Assembly: GCA_030038195.1 (NCBI GenBank)
Contig: JASHPJ010000012.1
Location: 1-64,000 of the forward strand
DNA: 64,000 bases
Reading direction: 5' to 3'
Source of the DNA: Acidobacteriaceae bacterium
Lineage (GTDB): Bacteria; Acidobacteriota; Terriglobia; Terriglobales; Acidobacteriaceae
In this document: positions 18,468 to 26,931 of the stretch, one piece after another
Layout: each line of letters opens with the position of its first letter
How positions within the stretch are numbered: position 1 is the stretch's first letter
Translations under genes and position numbers: made by a program
Notes under the pieces: generated by a model
Database searches by the model: none
What the model was told of the DNA's origin: nothing
Seen by the model: only the letters and a program-made list of their open reading frames with translations

Positions 18468-18566
18468 AAATTTCTGTTGAGAAAGCCGCTGTGCGTTTCA
18501 CGGCCGCGCAGTCAATCCAAGCACGCAATGATCCATCAAAATTTCTGTTGAGAGAACCGGTGCGCG
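18468..18566 (+). repeat. Two imperfect direct repeats in the spacer after tRNA-Asp
   Basis: AAATTTCTGTTGAGAAAGCC (18468-18487) recurs as AAATTTCTGTTGAGAGAACC (18539-18558), and similarity continues through CGCTGTGCG versus GGTGCGCG. A second short repeat, GTGGACACCAA, occurs twice near 18355-18376. The 18241-18627 spacer holds no gene. The repeats may be the scar of a small insertion or old attachment-site sequence. Confidence 0.5.
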
Positions 18567-18627
18567 ACTCATGGGCCGGCGGCGGCTGGCCGGGAGTTGA
18601 AGGCTGGCCAGCGCGGCCTTCCCTGCC

Positions 18628-20151
18628 CTACTGCATCCCGATGTCCGACAGCACCTTGGGCTTGGCCTCGTCGACTGCCAGCAGGTTGTGGCAGGCGGCG
18701 CAGTCCTGGGTGATGCTGGCGCCGTTTTTGGCGCTGTGGTCGCCGTCGTGGCAGCGGAAGCAGCCGGGATACTCGATGTGGCCAATGTTGTTCGGATGCG
18801 TTCCCCAGGTCACCTTCATCGATGGGAAGACATTCTCGCTGTAGAGCGTCACAAGCTCCTGGCCCGCAGCCTTCACCAATGCGGCCCTGGTGGAGAGCAC
18901 GGCGGGATTGCTGGCGCGGTAGAAGGCTTCGAGGCCCGCAGGAATTTTAGCGTTGGCTTCTTCCTGGCTGGCGTAGTTGGCCTTCAGCAGCGCGAGGCCT
19001 TCCTTGTGAATCCAGGGCAGATCGGGATTGATGGCGCCGTCGGCCATGGCGCGGTTGATGGCGTCCTCAGCGGACACGAAGGTATGTGCTGCGCGGTTGT
19101 GGCAGTCGATGCAGTCCATCACCCGCCGCTCGCCCCTGGGCATGGCGCCGTTGAGCACGGATGCGGTGAAGACGGTCTTCGTGCCGTCGGGATTGGTGCG
19201 CTCGACCCAGGGAATCGTAGTGCGGCCCGCGTCGGTAGCAATGTATTCAATGTGGCCCAGGTGAACGCCGTGAATCCCGGTGAGGTGCGAGAGCGAATCT
19301 TCGCCGCCCAGGTGCAGCACCAGCACGGTCTGCGTCTCGGTGTTCTGCACATCGTCAGCAAAGCTCGACTCGACCAGCAGCTTTTCGCCTACGAACTTGG
19401 CTGGCGTGTGGCACGACTCGCAGATTTCGCGGGCCGGGCGCAGGCTCGTGACCGGCGATGGAATAGGCGTGGGATAGTCCGGGACGATTTTAGGCGCAAG
19501 GTGCGCAAAGGGATGGAATGTGACCTCGATGAGCTGCTTGGTGCCGTTGACTTTGGCCGCAAAGTAAGAGGAAGCGCCCGAGCCGATGTGGCATTCCACG
19601 CAGGGCACGTGCGAGTGCGCGGAGATCCGGTACGCGGTGTACTCGGGATGCATGACGTGGCACGACTGACCGCAGAACTGCGGCGAGTCCATATAAGCCG
19701 CGCCGCGATAGCTGGCGATGGCTACCACCAGCAGGTTCACGATGGTGGCCAGCAGCACGATGTCAAGACCGTGACGGAAGATCCGGTCATTCAGATCGAT
19801 CTTGGGGAACTCAGTCGGAATCTGCCCTGCCTTCTGCAGCGCTCTGCGGCGCAAAACAATGCCTACAGGAATCAGCGCCAGGCCCAGGATGAAAAGTGCG
19901 GGCAGAATGAGGAAGAAGATGATGCCGAGATAGGGATTGGCGTTCGACCGGCCGAAGAACTCCATCAGCCAGTAGCCGATCATGGTGACGCCGGCGGCAC
20001 TGGTGACGGCGCCGCCGGCAAGGCTGACGGGGTTGTTGCCGAAGAAGAGCGCCGGCCTTACCCACGATTCACGGAATTTTTCGAAGATTGGCACCTGACC
20101 CCCTGAGTCCGGAGACAGCGGACCCGCCGGCACGCGGCGGGCCGAGTCCAA
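18628..20151 (-). CDS. Membrane-anchored six-haem c-type cytochrome (NapC/NirT-related)
   Basis: Three hydrophobic segments (about residues 47-65, 76-100 and 130-147) precede a periplasmic domain with five CXXCH haem motifs (CVECH, CESCH, CIDCH, CFRCH, CAACH) and a first motif CGQSCH (C160 to H165) of the rarer CX3CH form. The first two motifs and the SPQFCGQSCHVMHPEYTAYR context resemble NapC/NirT quinol-oxidising cytochromes, so the protein may pass electrons from menaquinol to periplasmic cytochromes. The start is uncertain: TTG at 20151 after AGGAAAG, or GTG at 20094 after AGGGGG. It is last in a five-gene cytochrome-porin series on this strand, 22 bases after a small cytochrome c. Confidence 0.8.
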   Translation of the reverse strand: MDSARRVPAGPLSPDSGGQVPIFEKFRESWVRPALFFGNNPVSLAGGAVTSAAGVTMIGYWLMEFFGRSNANPYLGIIFFLILPALFILGLALIPVGIVLRRRALQKAGQIPTEFPKIDLNDRIFRHGLDIVLLATIVNLLVVAIASYRGAAYMDSPQFCGQSCHVMHPEYTAYRISAHSHVPCVECHIGSGASSYFAAKVNGTKQLIEVTFHPFAHLAPKIVPDYPTPIPSPVTSLRPAREICESCHTPAKFVGEKLLVESSFADDVQNTETQTVLVLHLGGEDSLSHLTGIHGVHLGHIEYIATDAGRTTIPWVERTNPDGTKTVFTASVLNGAMPRGERRVMDCIDCHNRAAHTFVSAEDAINRAMADGAINPDLPWIHKEGLALLKANYASQEEANAKIPAGLEAFYRASNPAVLSTRAALVKAAGQELVTLYSENVFPSMKVTWGTHPNNIGHIEYPGCFRCHDGDHSAKNGASITQDCAACHNLLAVDEAKPKVLSDIGMQ

Positions 20152-20173
20152 CTTTCCTGGTTACTGAAAAAGG

Positions 20174-20488
20174 CTACTTCAGACTGCGGTAATAGGCGAC
20201 GACTTCCTTTACCTGCGCATCGGTCAGCCCGGCGACCGGCTTCATCTTGCCTTTGCCGTTCTTCACCGCCGCTTCCATCTGCTCAGGCGAGAGTTTCCTG
20301 ATGTCGGGATCAGAGACGGGCTTGACACCGAGCAGCTTGGCAATGCCGGGATTGGGTGTGCCCGTGGCGCCGTGGCAGCTCTGGCATTTGGTCTTGTAAA
20401 GCGCTTCTCCCGTCTGGGCAAAGCTCATCGTGCAGGCCATCAGAATGGCGGCAGCCAGCATCGGTATCGAACGCATTGTCTTGGTCAT
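20174..20488 (-). CDS. Small secreted cytochrome c (class I, c553-like)
   Basis: A signal peptide (SIPMLAAAILMACTMSFAQ) is followed by one haem motif CQSCH and a C-terminal methionine region (GKGKMKPVAGLTDAQVKEV) that supplies the sixth ligand, as in c553/c6-type cytochromes. At 104 residues it should be a soluble periplasmic electron shuttle. AAGGAG precedes the ATG. It is about 50% similar by eye to the other small cytochrome of the cluster (20819-21139), so the two look like a duplicated pair. It lies just upstream of the six-haem membrane cytochrome and is probably its redox partner. Confidence 0.88.
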   Translation of the reverse strand: MTKTMRSIPMLAAAILMACTMSFAQTGEALYKTKCQSCHGATGTPNPGIAKLLGVKPVSDPDIRKLSPEQMEAAVKNGKGKMKPVAGLTDAQVKEVVAYYRSLK

Positions 20489-20698
20489 CGCGAAACTCCT
20501 TTTGAAATTTCCGGCTCATTCCGCGGGCGGGGAATCCCTCGCCGAGCGGTTTTTGCCCGTTTCAGCTCAACGGCAAAAACTTGCGTCCGTTGGAACCGTT
20601 TCTGAAAGTGGCATCCGGGAAAGCCACTTCATTGTAAGCTGGCGGCCGGCCACGGCAAAGCACGGGTAGTGGGTCAGTTTGGGTATCCCTGTTCCTCA

Positions 20699-20750
20699 GG
20701 GGCTAAAGCCCCCTTGATTCTGTGCAGCCTGGTGTACGGGCTGAAGCCCG
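20699..20750. repeat. Pair of REP-like GC-rich palindromes
   Basis: GGGGCTAAAGCCCC (20699-20712) and CGGGCTGAAGCCCG (20737-20750) are two near-identical hairpins 24 bases apart in the 330-base gap between the two small cytochrome genes. This form, paired GGGCTNAAGCCC, resembles dispersed palindromes of Acidobacteria. It may stabilise or end the upstream transcript. Nothing else is visible in the 20489-20818 gap. Confidence 0.6.
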
Positions 20751-20818
20751 ACCCTCCACGTTGCAACCCGTACCCTTCGAACTAACCTGCTGCCAAAACG
20801 CAGCCGCTGCCTTCCGGT

Positions 20819-21139
20819 TTACTTCACAAACGTGCGGAAGTAGTCTACCGAAGCCTTGATCTGTTCGTCGCTCAGGCTGGCTTTGTATGCCCTCATCTTG
20901 CCCTGGCCATCGCGAACCGCGGCAATCATCTCCGCTTCATTCATCTTTTTCACGGAGGGATCGCTTGCCGGCTTGATCTTGAGCGCCTTTCCCACGCCAG
21001 AGCTTGCCATGCCGTCCGCGCCGTGACAGGAAGCGCATTTGGCTTGATAAATCGCCTGTCCCGACTGCGCCATACCCCACGTGGACACGGACAGGATCGC
21101 CGTTGCCAGCACCAGGCGGAATCGAATGCTTATGCTCAT
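20819..21139 (-). CDS. Small secreted cytochrome c (class I)
   Basis: The signal peptide ends near TWGMAQ and is followed by haem motif CASCH and a distal methionine region (GQGKMRAYKASLSDEQI). At 106 residues it is a single-haem periplasmic cytochrome, closely like the protein encoded at 20174-20488. It lies 57 bases downstream of the MtrB-like porin gene, so it probably supplies electrons to, or takes them from, the MtrA-like decahaem protein. Confidence 0.88.
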   Translation of the reverse strand: MSISIRFRLVLATAILSVSTWGMAQSGQAIYQAKCASCHGADGMASSGVGKALKIKPASDPSVKKMNEAEMIAAVRDGQGKMRAYKASLSDEQIKASVDYFRTFVK

Positions 21140-21196
21140 ACTCGAACCCTCGGATCACTCACGCAAGCGGAGTGTTCCGTAACCCGTTCCACGCGC

Positions 21197-23545
21197 TCAG
21201 AACGCATACTTCACGCTCAGCGTCGTCATATTTCCGTGCACGTTCCGTGGCGCCAGCATACCCAGCGGCCCCTGCTCGGCATAGCCGTCGTAGACGAAGT
21301 TTCCGTGCCACGACCATTGCGGCGCGATATTGAACATCACGTCGCCATACGGCATCAGGTAGAGCGACTGCAACGCGCCCGGCACCATGTACGGATTCAG
21401 TTGCTCCGCCTGGCCGTTCACGCTGTTCAACTGCGTACCCGCATTCAGCCGCAGCCGGCGCAAGGGCGTATAGACGATCGAGCCGCCGAAGAAGCTCGCG
21501 GGTGCGTCGTAGGTGCCCTGTCCAAGAAACAGGCTTGCCGAGCCCAGCGGATTCAGTGCGCTCTGCACGCAGGTGCCGCTGTTGCCTCCGCCACTCAGCA
21601 CCGGTGTACCCGTGTAGATGTAGCACAGATCCGTATGCGCATACACGTCGTCGTAAGCGAAGCTGAAGTCCATGGTCAACTGCTCTGCCGCCCGAATCGT
21701 GGTGGTAAAGCTGAAGTCCTGGCTCTGCTCCAGATGATTAACCAGCGGATCGGTATTCTTGCCCTGGTAGCTGCTTCCGGTTACTGAAAATGTGAGCCAC
21801 TTGGCCGGAATCATCGTTGCCCGCAGGCTGGCCCGGTACGAGGTATTCGGCGCAATGCGGGTAAAGGTATCGGCTTGCTCCAGGGCCGGCGTGCCGGTTG
21901 CCTCGCCGTTGATGGCCGATCCGCTGGCGTAGCCCGATCTCATCGTCTCGAAGTTCACGTTGAGCCGGAACGCGGGCGATGGCTGAAAGACGCCGCCCAC
22001 CAGTGCCGTGTTCTCATTCCAGCGCTCATTCAAGGTGTGCGGATCGCCGATCGTCCGGCTGCGATAACGCCAGCCGGCAGACAGCTTGAGCTGCGGCAGA
22101 ACGGTAGCTGATAGCACCGCGGTGTTCATAAAGATCTTCTGGTTGAGAAAGCCGGAGTTCTCTTCCGTCGTCGATGTTGGAGTGATGCCGCTCAGCGGGT
22201 CCAGCATCGAGGGCTGCGCCTGGGTGTCGGTATACACCGTGCTGGTCACGCTGTTCGTGCCAGACGAGCGGAAGCTCCAGTAGTTGAAGGTCTCCGAGGC
22301 CGAGATGTACTTGTTGAACTCGGCTTCAACAGAGTAATCTCCATTGACGTTGATCCGCTTCAAGTTCGCGAGCTGCCCGTTGGCAAAGCCGCCGGTGTCG
22401 ATCTCCGCGCGCGTCGCTGTGCGCGAGGTCAGGCCGTCGTAGGTTTCGTTGAAGTGGTTCACATTGCCGGTCGCACCGCTGTAGAGCAGCCGGCCGTTCA
22501 TGGCGACCTTGTCCCAGTAGCGCGAGCTGAACCGGAACTGCTCGGTAGGAAAGAGCGTGCGCGTCGGGGCGACCTGGCTCATCGCCAGAAAGCCATTGCA
22601 ATACGGGTTGGCGACGCCGTTCACCACTTCGAGCGTTTTGTTGGCGCCGGTGCCGCAGGTTGTCGCGCTCAGCGTATCCACGCCGAGCGATACCGGCTGG
22701 CCATTCGAGAGCGTGTAATTGGCTCCCGCAAGCTGGAAGGTCGAGTCGCCGCGGTAGAGAACGAAGAACTGGTCGTAGCTCAGCGAAGTCGCCCTGGCCA
22801 GCTTGAACGTTGCGCCGCCCGTATAGGTGTCGCCGGCATTGCGGAACCATTGCAGCAACTGCGCGTCGGCGCCTTCATGCACCGACGTATAGGACGGCCC
22901 CTCGTTGGTGTTGTGGTTGAACCCGGCGTGGAAGCTGAACCGCGAGAGCGGCAGCAGCGTCAGGTTGGCGTCCGTATTGCGCCGCACAGTATTGAACACG
23001 TGCAGCGAGCTGTTCTCAGGCACCAGCGCTCCGGGTCCCAGCAGCGAATTGTCCAGCAGGTTGTAGTCAAAATAATTGCGATCGCGCCGGAAGCTGCCTG
23101 CAAAGTCGTAGATGCGGCCCTTGGAGAGATTCAGCCGGGTCACGTCCATCGGATCGCCGCCATAGCCCGTGCTGTAGGTGGTCAGCGTATCGAAGAACGG
23201 CGTCTTGGCTGGATTCACCGAGCGCATCTCGAGTGACTGGCCCAGGATCCGCCCTCCGGAGGCGTAGTTGAACAGCGTGGCCCACATGGACCCGCTGCCG
23301 TAGGAATTGGTGATGCGGCCGCCCACTTCGAGCGACTGGTGCACCGTGTAACCGTGCACCACTTTTCCCGCCGCTTCGCCGGCCTGCTGGGAGTCGGTGG
23401 CCTGCTGCGCGGGCTTGGCTTCATCGCCCTGCGCCCAGCCGGTGGATGCGCACGCCGCGCCCAGGATGGCCGCAAGAGCGACTGCGCGCAACCGGCGTGC
23501 ACGGGACTGACTCAGGTGCTTCCGCAAATTTGCATGTCTCGTCAT
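21197..23545 (-). CDS. MtrB/PioB-like outer-membrane beta-barrel of a porin-cytochrome conduit
   Basis: This 782-residue protein has a signal peptide (AVALAAILGAACASTGWAQ) and then continuous alternating beta-strand sequence with many aromatic girdle residues, ending in a terminal phenylalanine (TTLSVKYAF) as outer-membrane barrels do. It directly follows a decahaem cytochrome gene (12 bases apart). This pairing defines MtrA-MtrB/PioA-PioB conduits, in which the barrel sheathes the cytochrome and lets electrons cross the outer membrane. Sequence features such as SLEVGGRITNSYGSGSMW and SKGRIYDFAGSFRRDRNYFDY fit the family, but an unrelated porin fold cannot be excluded. ATG 23545 follows GAGG; the frame extends to 23626 inside the upstream gene. 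Confidence 0.68.
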   Translation of the reverse strand: MTRHANLRKHLSQSRARRLRAVALAAILGAACASTGWAQGDEAKPAQQATDSQQAGEAAGKVVHGYTVHQSLEVGGRITNSYGSGSMWATLFNYASGGRILGQSLEMRSVNPAKTPFFDTLTTYSTGYGGDPMDVTRLNLSKGRIYDFAGSFRRDRNYFDYNLLDNSLLGPGALVPENSSLHVFNTVRRNTDANLTLLPLSRFSFHAGFNHNTNEGPSYTSVHEGADAQLLQWFRNAGDTYTGGATFKLARATSLSYDQFFVLYRGDSTFQLAGANYTLSNGQPVSLGVDTLSATTCGTGANKTLEVVNGVANPYCNGFLAMSQVAPTRTLFPTEQFRFSSRYWDKVAMNGRLLYSGATGNVNHFNETYDGLTSRTATRAEIDTGGFANGQLANLKRINVNGDYSVEAEFNKYISASETFNYWSFRSSGTNSVTSTVYTDTQAQPSMLDPLSGITPTSTTEENSGFLNQKIFMNTAVLSATVLPQLKLSAGWRYRSRTIGDPHTLNERWNENTALVGGVFQPSPAFRLNVNFETMRSGYASGSAINGEATGTPALEQADTFTRIAPNTSYRASLRATMIPAKWLTFSVTGSSYQGKNTDPLVNHLEQSQDFSFTTTIRAAEQLTMDFSFAYDDVYAHTDLCYIYTGTPVLSGGGNSGTCVQSALNPLGSASLFLGQGTYDAPASFFGGSIVYTPLRRLRLNAGTQLNSVNGQAEQLNPYMVPGALQSLYLMPYGDVMFNIAPQWSWHGNFVYDGYAEQGPLGMLAPRNVHGNMTTLSVKYAF

Positions 23546-23556
23546 TGCTGGCCTCT

Positions 23557-24504
23557 TTACTCGGGTGAGTTGAAGAACACCGCGCTCGTATTCGAGCCGT
23601 GAATGCTCGTGTGGCAGATCAGGCACGACTGGTACTGCGCGGCCTGATTATGCGCGGGACCTGCGGGCGTAAACGCCGTAAAGTTCATCGACGGCGAGTG
23701 GCACTGCAGGCAGAGCGTATTCACATTGGCGCGGGTCAGCAGCCGCGGGTTCGGGCCCCCGTGCGGAAAGTGGCACGATACGCAGCCTTCGGTCTTGACC
23801 GGCGCGTGCTCGTAGACAAACGGCCCGGCCGTTTCGCTGTGGCACTTCACACAGACCGCATCCTGCTGGCTGGCCGACTTCAGGTTCCTGCTGTTGAACG
23901 TGCCGTGCGGATCATGGCAGTCCGAGCAGGTAATCAGCCCTTCATTGACCTTGTGGTGGAAGGGCATGGAGAACTGTGGCTGCACGTCTGTGTGGCACTG
24001 GTAGCACAGCGTGGGCTGCGCGGCCTTGAGCAGATGCTCCTTGTCCGTTGCGCCGTGGACGCTGTGGCAGCCCAGGCAGCTCACGTTGGCCTCGCCGTGC
24101 GCCGAGCGCTCGAAGTTCGCGTGCTGGCCCGCGTGGCAGCCCAGGCACTTTTCGTCCGCCTCCTTGGCCGAAGCCTTGGCTGGATTGAAGATCTTGGTCA
24201 CGTCCCCGCCGTTTTCCACGTGCGCCTTGCCCGGCCCGTGACAGCTCTCGCAGGTCACGCCGGCGTTGCCGTGCTCGAGCGCGAGCCTGCTGTGCGGATT
24301 CGAGCCGAAGCCCTTGGCCTCTGCCTCGTGGCACGAAGCGCAGACGTCGGCGCCCACAAAATCGCCGGGGTTGACCTTACTGGTTTGCGCGTTTGCGGCA
24401 GCGTGTATCCTGGATACCCCGCTCTTTTGCGCCGTCGCTACCCCACCAAGAAAGATGAGCGCTGCAATTGCCGCCGAGGAAAACCAATACCGCATCTTGC
24501 ACAC
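23557..24504 (-). CDS. Decahaem c-type cytochrome, MtrA/PioA/DmsE-like
   Basis: A signal peptide is followed by ten CXXCH motifs in 315 residues: CASCH, CESCH, CLGCH, CLGCH, CYQCH, CSDCH, CVKCH, CVSCH, CLQCH and CLICH. Ten haems, about 315 residues and spacings such as CHDPHGTFN and CHFPHGG are those of the MtrA/DmsE/PioA family, a periplasmic wire that plugs the MtrB-like barrel. It heads the five-gene unit, just before the barrel gene. The role is transfer of electrons to, or from, extracellular minerals or partners. No outer-surface MtrC-like cytochrome is encoded here, as in PioAB systems. A CRP/FNR-type site lies upstream. Confidence 0.88.
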   Translation of the reverse strand: MCKMRYWFSSAAIAALIFLGGVATAQKSGVSRIHAAANAQTSKVNPGDFVGADVCASCHEAEAKGFGSNPHSRLALEHGNAGVTCESCHGPGKAHVENGGDVTKIFNPAKASAKEADEKCLGCHAGQHANFERSAHGEANVSCLGCHSVHGATDKEHLLKAAQPTLCYQCHTDVQPQFSMPFHHKVNEGLITCSDCHDPHGTFNSRNLKSASQQDAVCVKCHSETAGPFVYEHAPVKTEGCVSCHFPHGGPNPRLLTRANVNTLCLQCHSPSMNFTAFTPAGPAHNQAAQYQSCLICHTSIHGSNTSAVFFNSPE

Positions 24505-24582
24505 CTCAAATCGTCCCCGGCATCAGCGCCTCGCATTGCGTGGCTTTTCGCCACAGCCGCTCACCCGGAAAACGTCGATTCC

Positions 24583-24625
24583 ACTATGGCGTATCGCCCG
24601 CAAATGACCTGTGACTCGTGTCACA
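24583..24625 (-). promoter_or_regulatory. CRP/FNR-type activator site and -10 box upstream of the decahaem cytochrome gene
   Basis: TGTGACTCGTGTCACA (24610-24625) is a perfect TGTGA-N6-TCACA palindrome. On the reverse strand the hexamer CATAGT (24588-24583) lies where a -10 box should be for an activator centred at -41.5. The predicted transcript start is near 24576, about 70 bases before the ATG. The rest of the 24505-24899 gap shows no gene. Confidence 0.75.
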
Positions 24626-24899
24626 CACGTTCAAAGCTGTTCTGCAGTGTACAGCGCAGGTCACGCGCATGGCTGCCAGCGCGCACACAAGCATTTGCAG
24701 AGCACATTCTGTAAAAAGCAGAGTCGAAAATGCTGTAGCTGAAAGAGCACGAAACCGGGGAAGAGACCCAGCATCGATCTCTGCAGTGAAAAGGCGGGAT
24801 GCGGCACATTTCATTCCCGATTTGGCTTAATTTCCGCGCCGCATAATCGGGATCATACCATGCGCCGGATTTTTCTTCTCGGCGGGCGCGGCCCCAGGC

Positions 24900-26084
24900 T
24901 CATCTGCCTGTGTCCGCGGCCTGGTTTGCCGGCATCTGGGTATCGGCCCAGACGGCTTTCAGCACAGGGCCCGGCTCGTAGGGGCAGAAGGGATCGCTGG
25001 CCAGCGGATCGCCCGTGCAGGTGAAGGCGCGCGCCCGCGAGCCGCCGCAGATGGCGCGGTACTCGCAGCGTCCGCACTTGCCGCGAAAGCCATTGGACGC
25101 ATGCAGAGCGCGGAAAAAGGGAGAGCTGCGATAGACGTCCACGATGTGATCCCGGCGCACATTGCCGGCGGTAAGAGGCAGGAATCCAGCCGGGTAGATG
25201 AGGCCGTCGTTGGACACGAACAGGATCCCGTTGCCATCGCGAATGCCGAAGCCGCGATAGACCGAGGTCCGGGCAATCTCGCGTCCGGTCATGCCGGCGC
25301 TCTTCATGCGGTTGAGCGCGATCCGGCGATACGAAGGCGCTTCCGTCGTCTTGACCTGGAATGGCGCAGCCTGGGCGCGATCGTAGACCCAGTTCATGCA
25401 CGCCTCGCCCTGCTCCGGCGTGATGGGCTGCAGCAGGCGGCCGCGGCCGACTGAGATGAGGAAAAACAGGCTCCAGCGCAGGATGTGGATACCCTTCAGC
25501 AGCTCGTAGATCCGCGGCAGATCGTCCAGGGTCTCTTCCGCAACCAGCGTATTGATCTGAATGGGCAGCCCGAGTTCGGCGGCGTGGCGCGCGGCCTGGA
25601 TGGTCCACGCAAAGCAGCCTTCCACGCCGCGCACGGCCTCATGGCGGGCGGCGCAGGAGCCGTCCAGGCTGAGGCCGATGCTCTCGATGCCGTGCGCCTT
25701 CAGCTTCTCGAGCACTTCCCTGGTAAGCGAAGGGGTAACGCTGGGCGTGATGGAAACGGAGAGGCCGAGACGTCGCGCTTCGTCGATCAGATCGTAAACA
25801 TCGGTGCGTTCCAGCGGATTGCCGCCGGTAAGAATCAGATGCGGCATGGGCCGGCCGAACTCCGCGATCCGGCTCAGCAGCGCGAAACTTTCTTTGTGGG
25901 TGAGCTCGTTTTCATCCGGCGTTGCCATGGCCTCAGCGCGGCAGTGCCGGCAGGCCAGCGAACAGGCACGGGTAATCTCCCAGTAAACCAGGATGGGATT
26001 TCTTGCATAGTCGCGCACGATGCCGTGTTCATGCGGATGCGCTGCAGGCGCTACGGATGCCATGGTCCTGATATCGGTTGTCAT
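24900..26084 (-). CDS. Radical SAM/SPASM protein, NirJ-sister (TIGR04053-like) family
   Basis: The CX3CX2C cluster motif is CSLACRHC, followed by LILTGGNPLE and a C-terminal SPASM-type region with CGRCEYRAICGGSRARAF and later cysteines (CTGD, FCPY). The layout matches proteins related to NirJ and AhbC/D, which modify haem precursors, and the TIGR04053 group in particular; the reaction of that group is not known to me. ATG 26084 has AGGAGA nine bases upstream; the frame extends to 26156 without support. Length is 394 residues. Placed between the conduit operon and another cytochrome, it could serve haem synthesis or maturation under low oxygen. A CRP/FNR-type site lies upstream. Confidence 0.82.
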   Translation of the reverse strand: MTTDIRTMASVAPAAHPHEHGIVRDYARNPILVYWEITRACSLACRHCRAEAMATPDENELTHKESFALLSRIAEFGRPMPHLILTGGNPLERTDVYDLIDEARRLGLSVSITPSVTPSLTREVLEKLKAHGIESIGLSLDGSCAARHEAVRGVEGCFAWTIQAARHAAELGLPIQINTLVAEETLDDLPRIYELLKGIHILRWSLFFLISVGRGRLLQPITPEQGEACMNWVYDRAQAAPFQVKTTEAPSYRRIALNRMKSAGMTGREIARTSVYRGFGIRDGNGILFVSNDGLIYPAGFLPLTAGNVRRDHIVDVYRSSPFFRALHASNGFRGKCGRCEYRAICGGSRARAFTCTGDPLASDPFCPYEPGPVLKAVWADTQMPANQAADTGR

Positions 26085-26178
26085 TCCCTTGCTCTCCTGC
26101 GGCTGAGTGGATGCCCACGATTCATTCCGGCGCTGACGGGGAAGCTGAGATCGCAACCGTACTCCATCCCGCCAGCTC

Positions 26179-26221
26179 AGGTTAGCGATGCGCGCATCCC
26201 GCTGCTGTGATGTGCATCACG
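26179..26221 (-). promoter_or_regulatory. CRP/FNR-type activator site and -10 box upstream of the radical SAM gene
   Basis: TGTGATGTGCATCACG (26206-26221) fits TGTGA-N6-TCAC with one end mismatch. TAACCT on the reverse strand (26184-26179) is exactly at -12 to -7 for a site centred at -41.5, giving a start near 26172. Confidence 0.65.
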
Positions 26222-26331
26222 CTGCCGGGTTTGGTGCTCCCATGCGTGGCTGGAAGTATGCGTGGCAAAAGGGAGAACTGCCGGCCGCTGGGTTCGGATT
26301 GGCGCGGGCTGTGGCGCAGGCAGGCGCCGTG

Positions 26332-26757
26332 CTACTGGGCAGATGCGGGAGCGGCAGCGGGCTGCGTCTTGGCAAAGGTGCGGATGTACTGGATGATGTC
26401 TTTCAGCACCGCGTCGCTGGCGCGGTCGGCCGGCTCGGCGGGCATCTTGTCTTTGCCGGCGCGAATCAGCTCAAACAGATCGTGGTCGGTTTTACCGGCC
26501 AGGGTCCGGGGATCGCTCCAGTCGTCCAGTGTCAGTTGCATGCTCTTGGCCAGGTCGGTCTGTCCTTTTCCATCGTCACCGTGGCAGATGGCGCAGTCGC
26601 GCTGATAGATGGCCTTGCCTTGCTCGGCAGGCACAGGCGCAGGCACGGTTTCCGTGGCGGGGGCCGGCGCAGTGCTCTGATGCTTGTTTTGAGGAGCCGG
26701 CCCAGCGGCGGCGGCCAGCAGCATGACCACGCAGACAACGAGGTAGGAATTCAGCAT
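26332..26757 (-). CDS. Secreted mono-haem cytochrome c
   Basis: A hydrophobic leader (MLNSYLVVCVVMLLAAAAG), a Pro/Ala/Thr-rich linker of about 30 residues and a compact cytochrome c domain with haem motif CAICHGDDGKGQTD and distal GKDKMPAEPADRASD are visible in 141 residues. The linker suggests a protein tethered by an uncleaved leader or a lipidated form. AGAGGGA precedes the ATG. It reads away from the regulator gene and has its own CRP/FNR-type site, so it is probably a separately controlled electron carrier of the same respiratory system. Confidence 0.85.
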   Translation of the reverse strand: MLNSYLVVCVVMLLAAAAGPAPQNKHQSTAPAPATETVPAPVPAEQGKAIYQRDCAICHGDDGKGQTDLAKSMQLTLDDWSDPRTLAGKTDHDLFELIRAGKDKMPAEPADRASDAVLKDIIQYIRTFAKTQPAAAPASAQ

Positions 26758-26821
26758 CGCGTCCCTCTTGGCTGGCGATGACCAGGACGCTCATCGCACA
26801 ACCCCATTCGTTTTCGCAACC

Positions 26822-26864
26822 AGCATAGTGCGGAAGAACCTGCCGCAACGTGACTGAGGTCACA
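26822..26864 (-). promoter_or_regulatory. CRP/FNR-type activator site and -10 box upstream of the cytochrome c gene
   Basis: CGTGACTGAGGTCACA (26849-26864) fits NGTGA-N6-TCACA. TATGCT on the reverse strand (26827-26822) is exactly in the -10 position for a site centred at -41.5, with a start near 26815, 57 bases before the ATG. Confidence 0.68.
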
Positions 26865-26931
26865 GGTGGGCACGTCCGCAAAAACAGGCATCTTTCACGA
26901 CAGGAACACGTGATGATGTAACCCGCGCCTT

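Noticed and set aside
18688..20106. A 472-codon forward frame over the six-haem cytochrome gene
   Set aside because: The reverse strand has six haem motifs and membrane segments; the forward frame has no motif.
20690..20760. Possible CRISPR-like repeats in the GC-rich hairpins
   Set aside because: There are only two short palindromes 24 bases apart with no regular spacer pattern and no cas genes.
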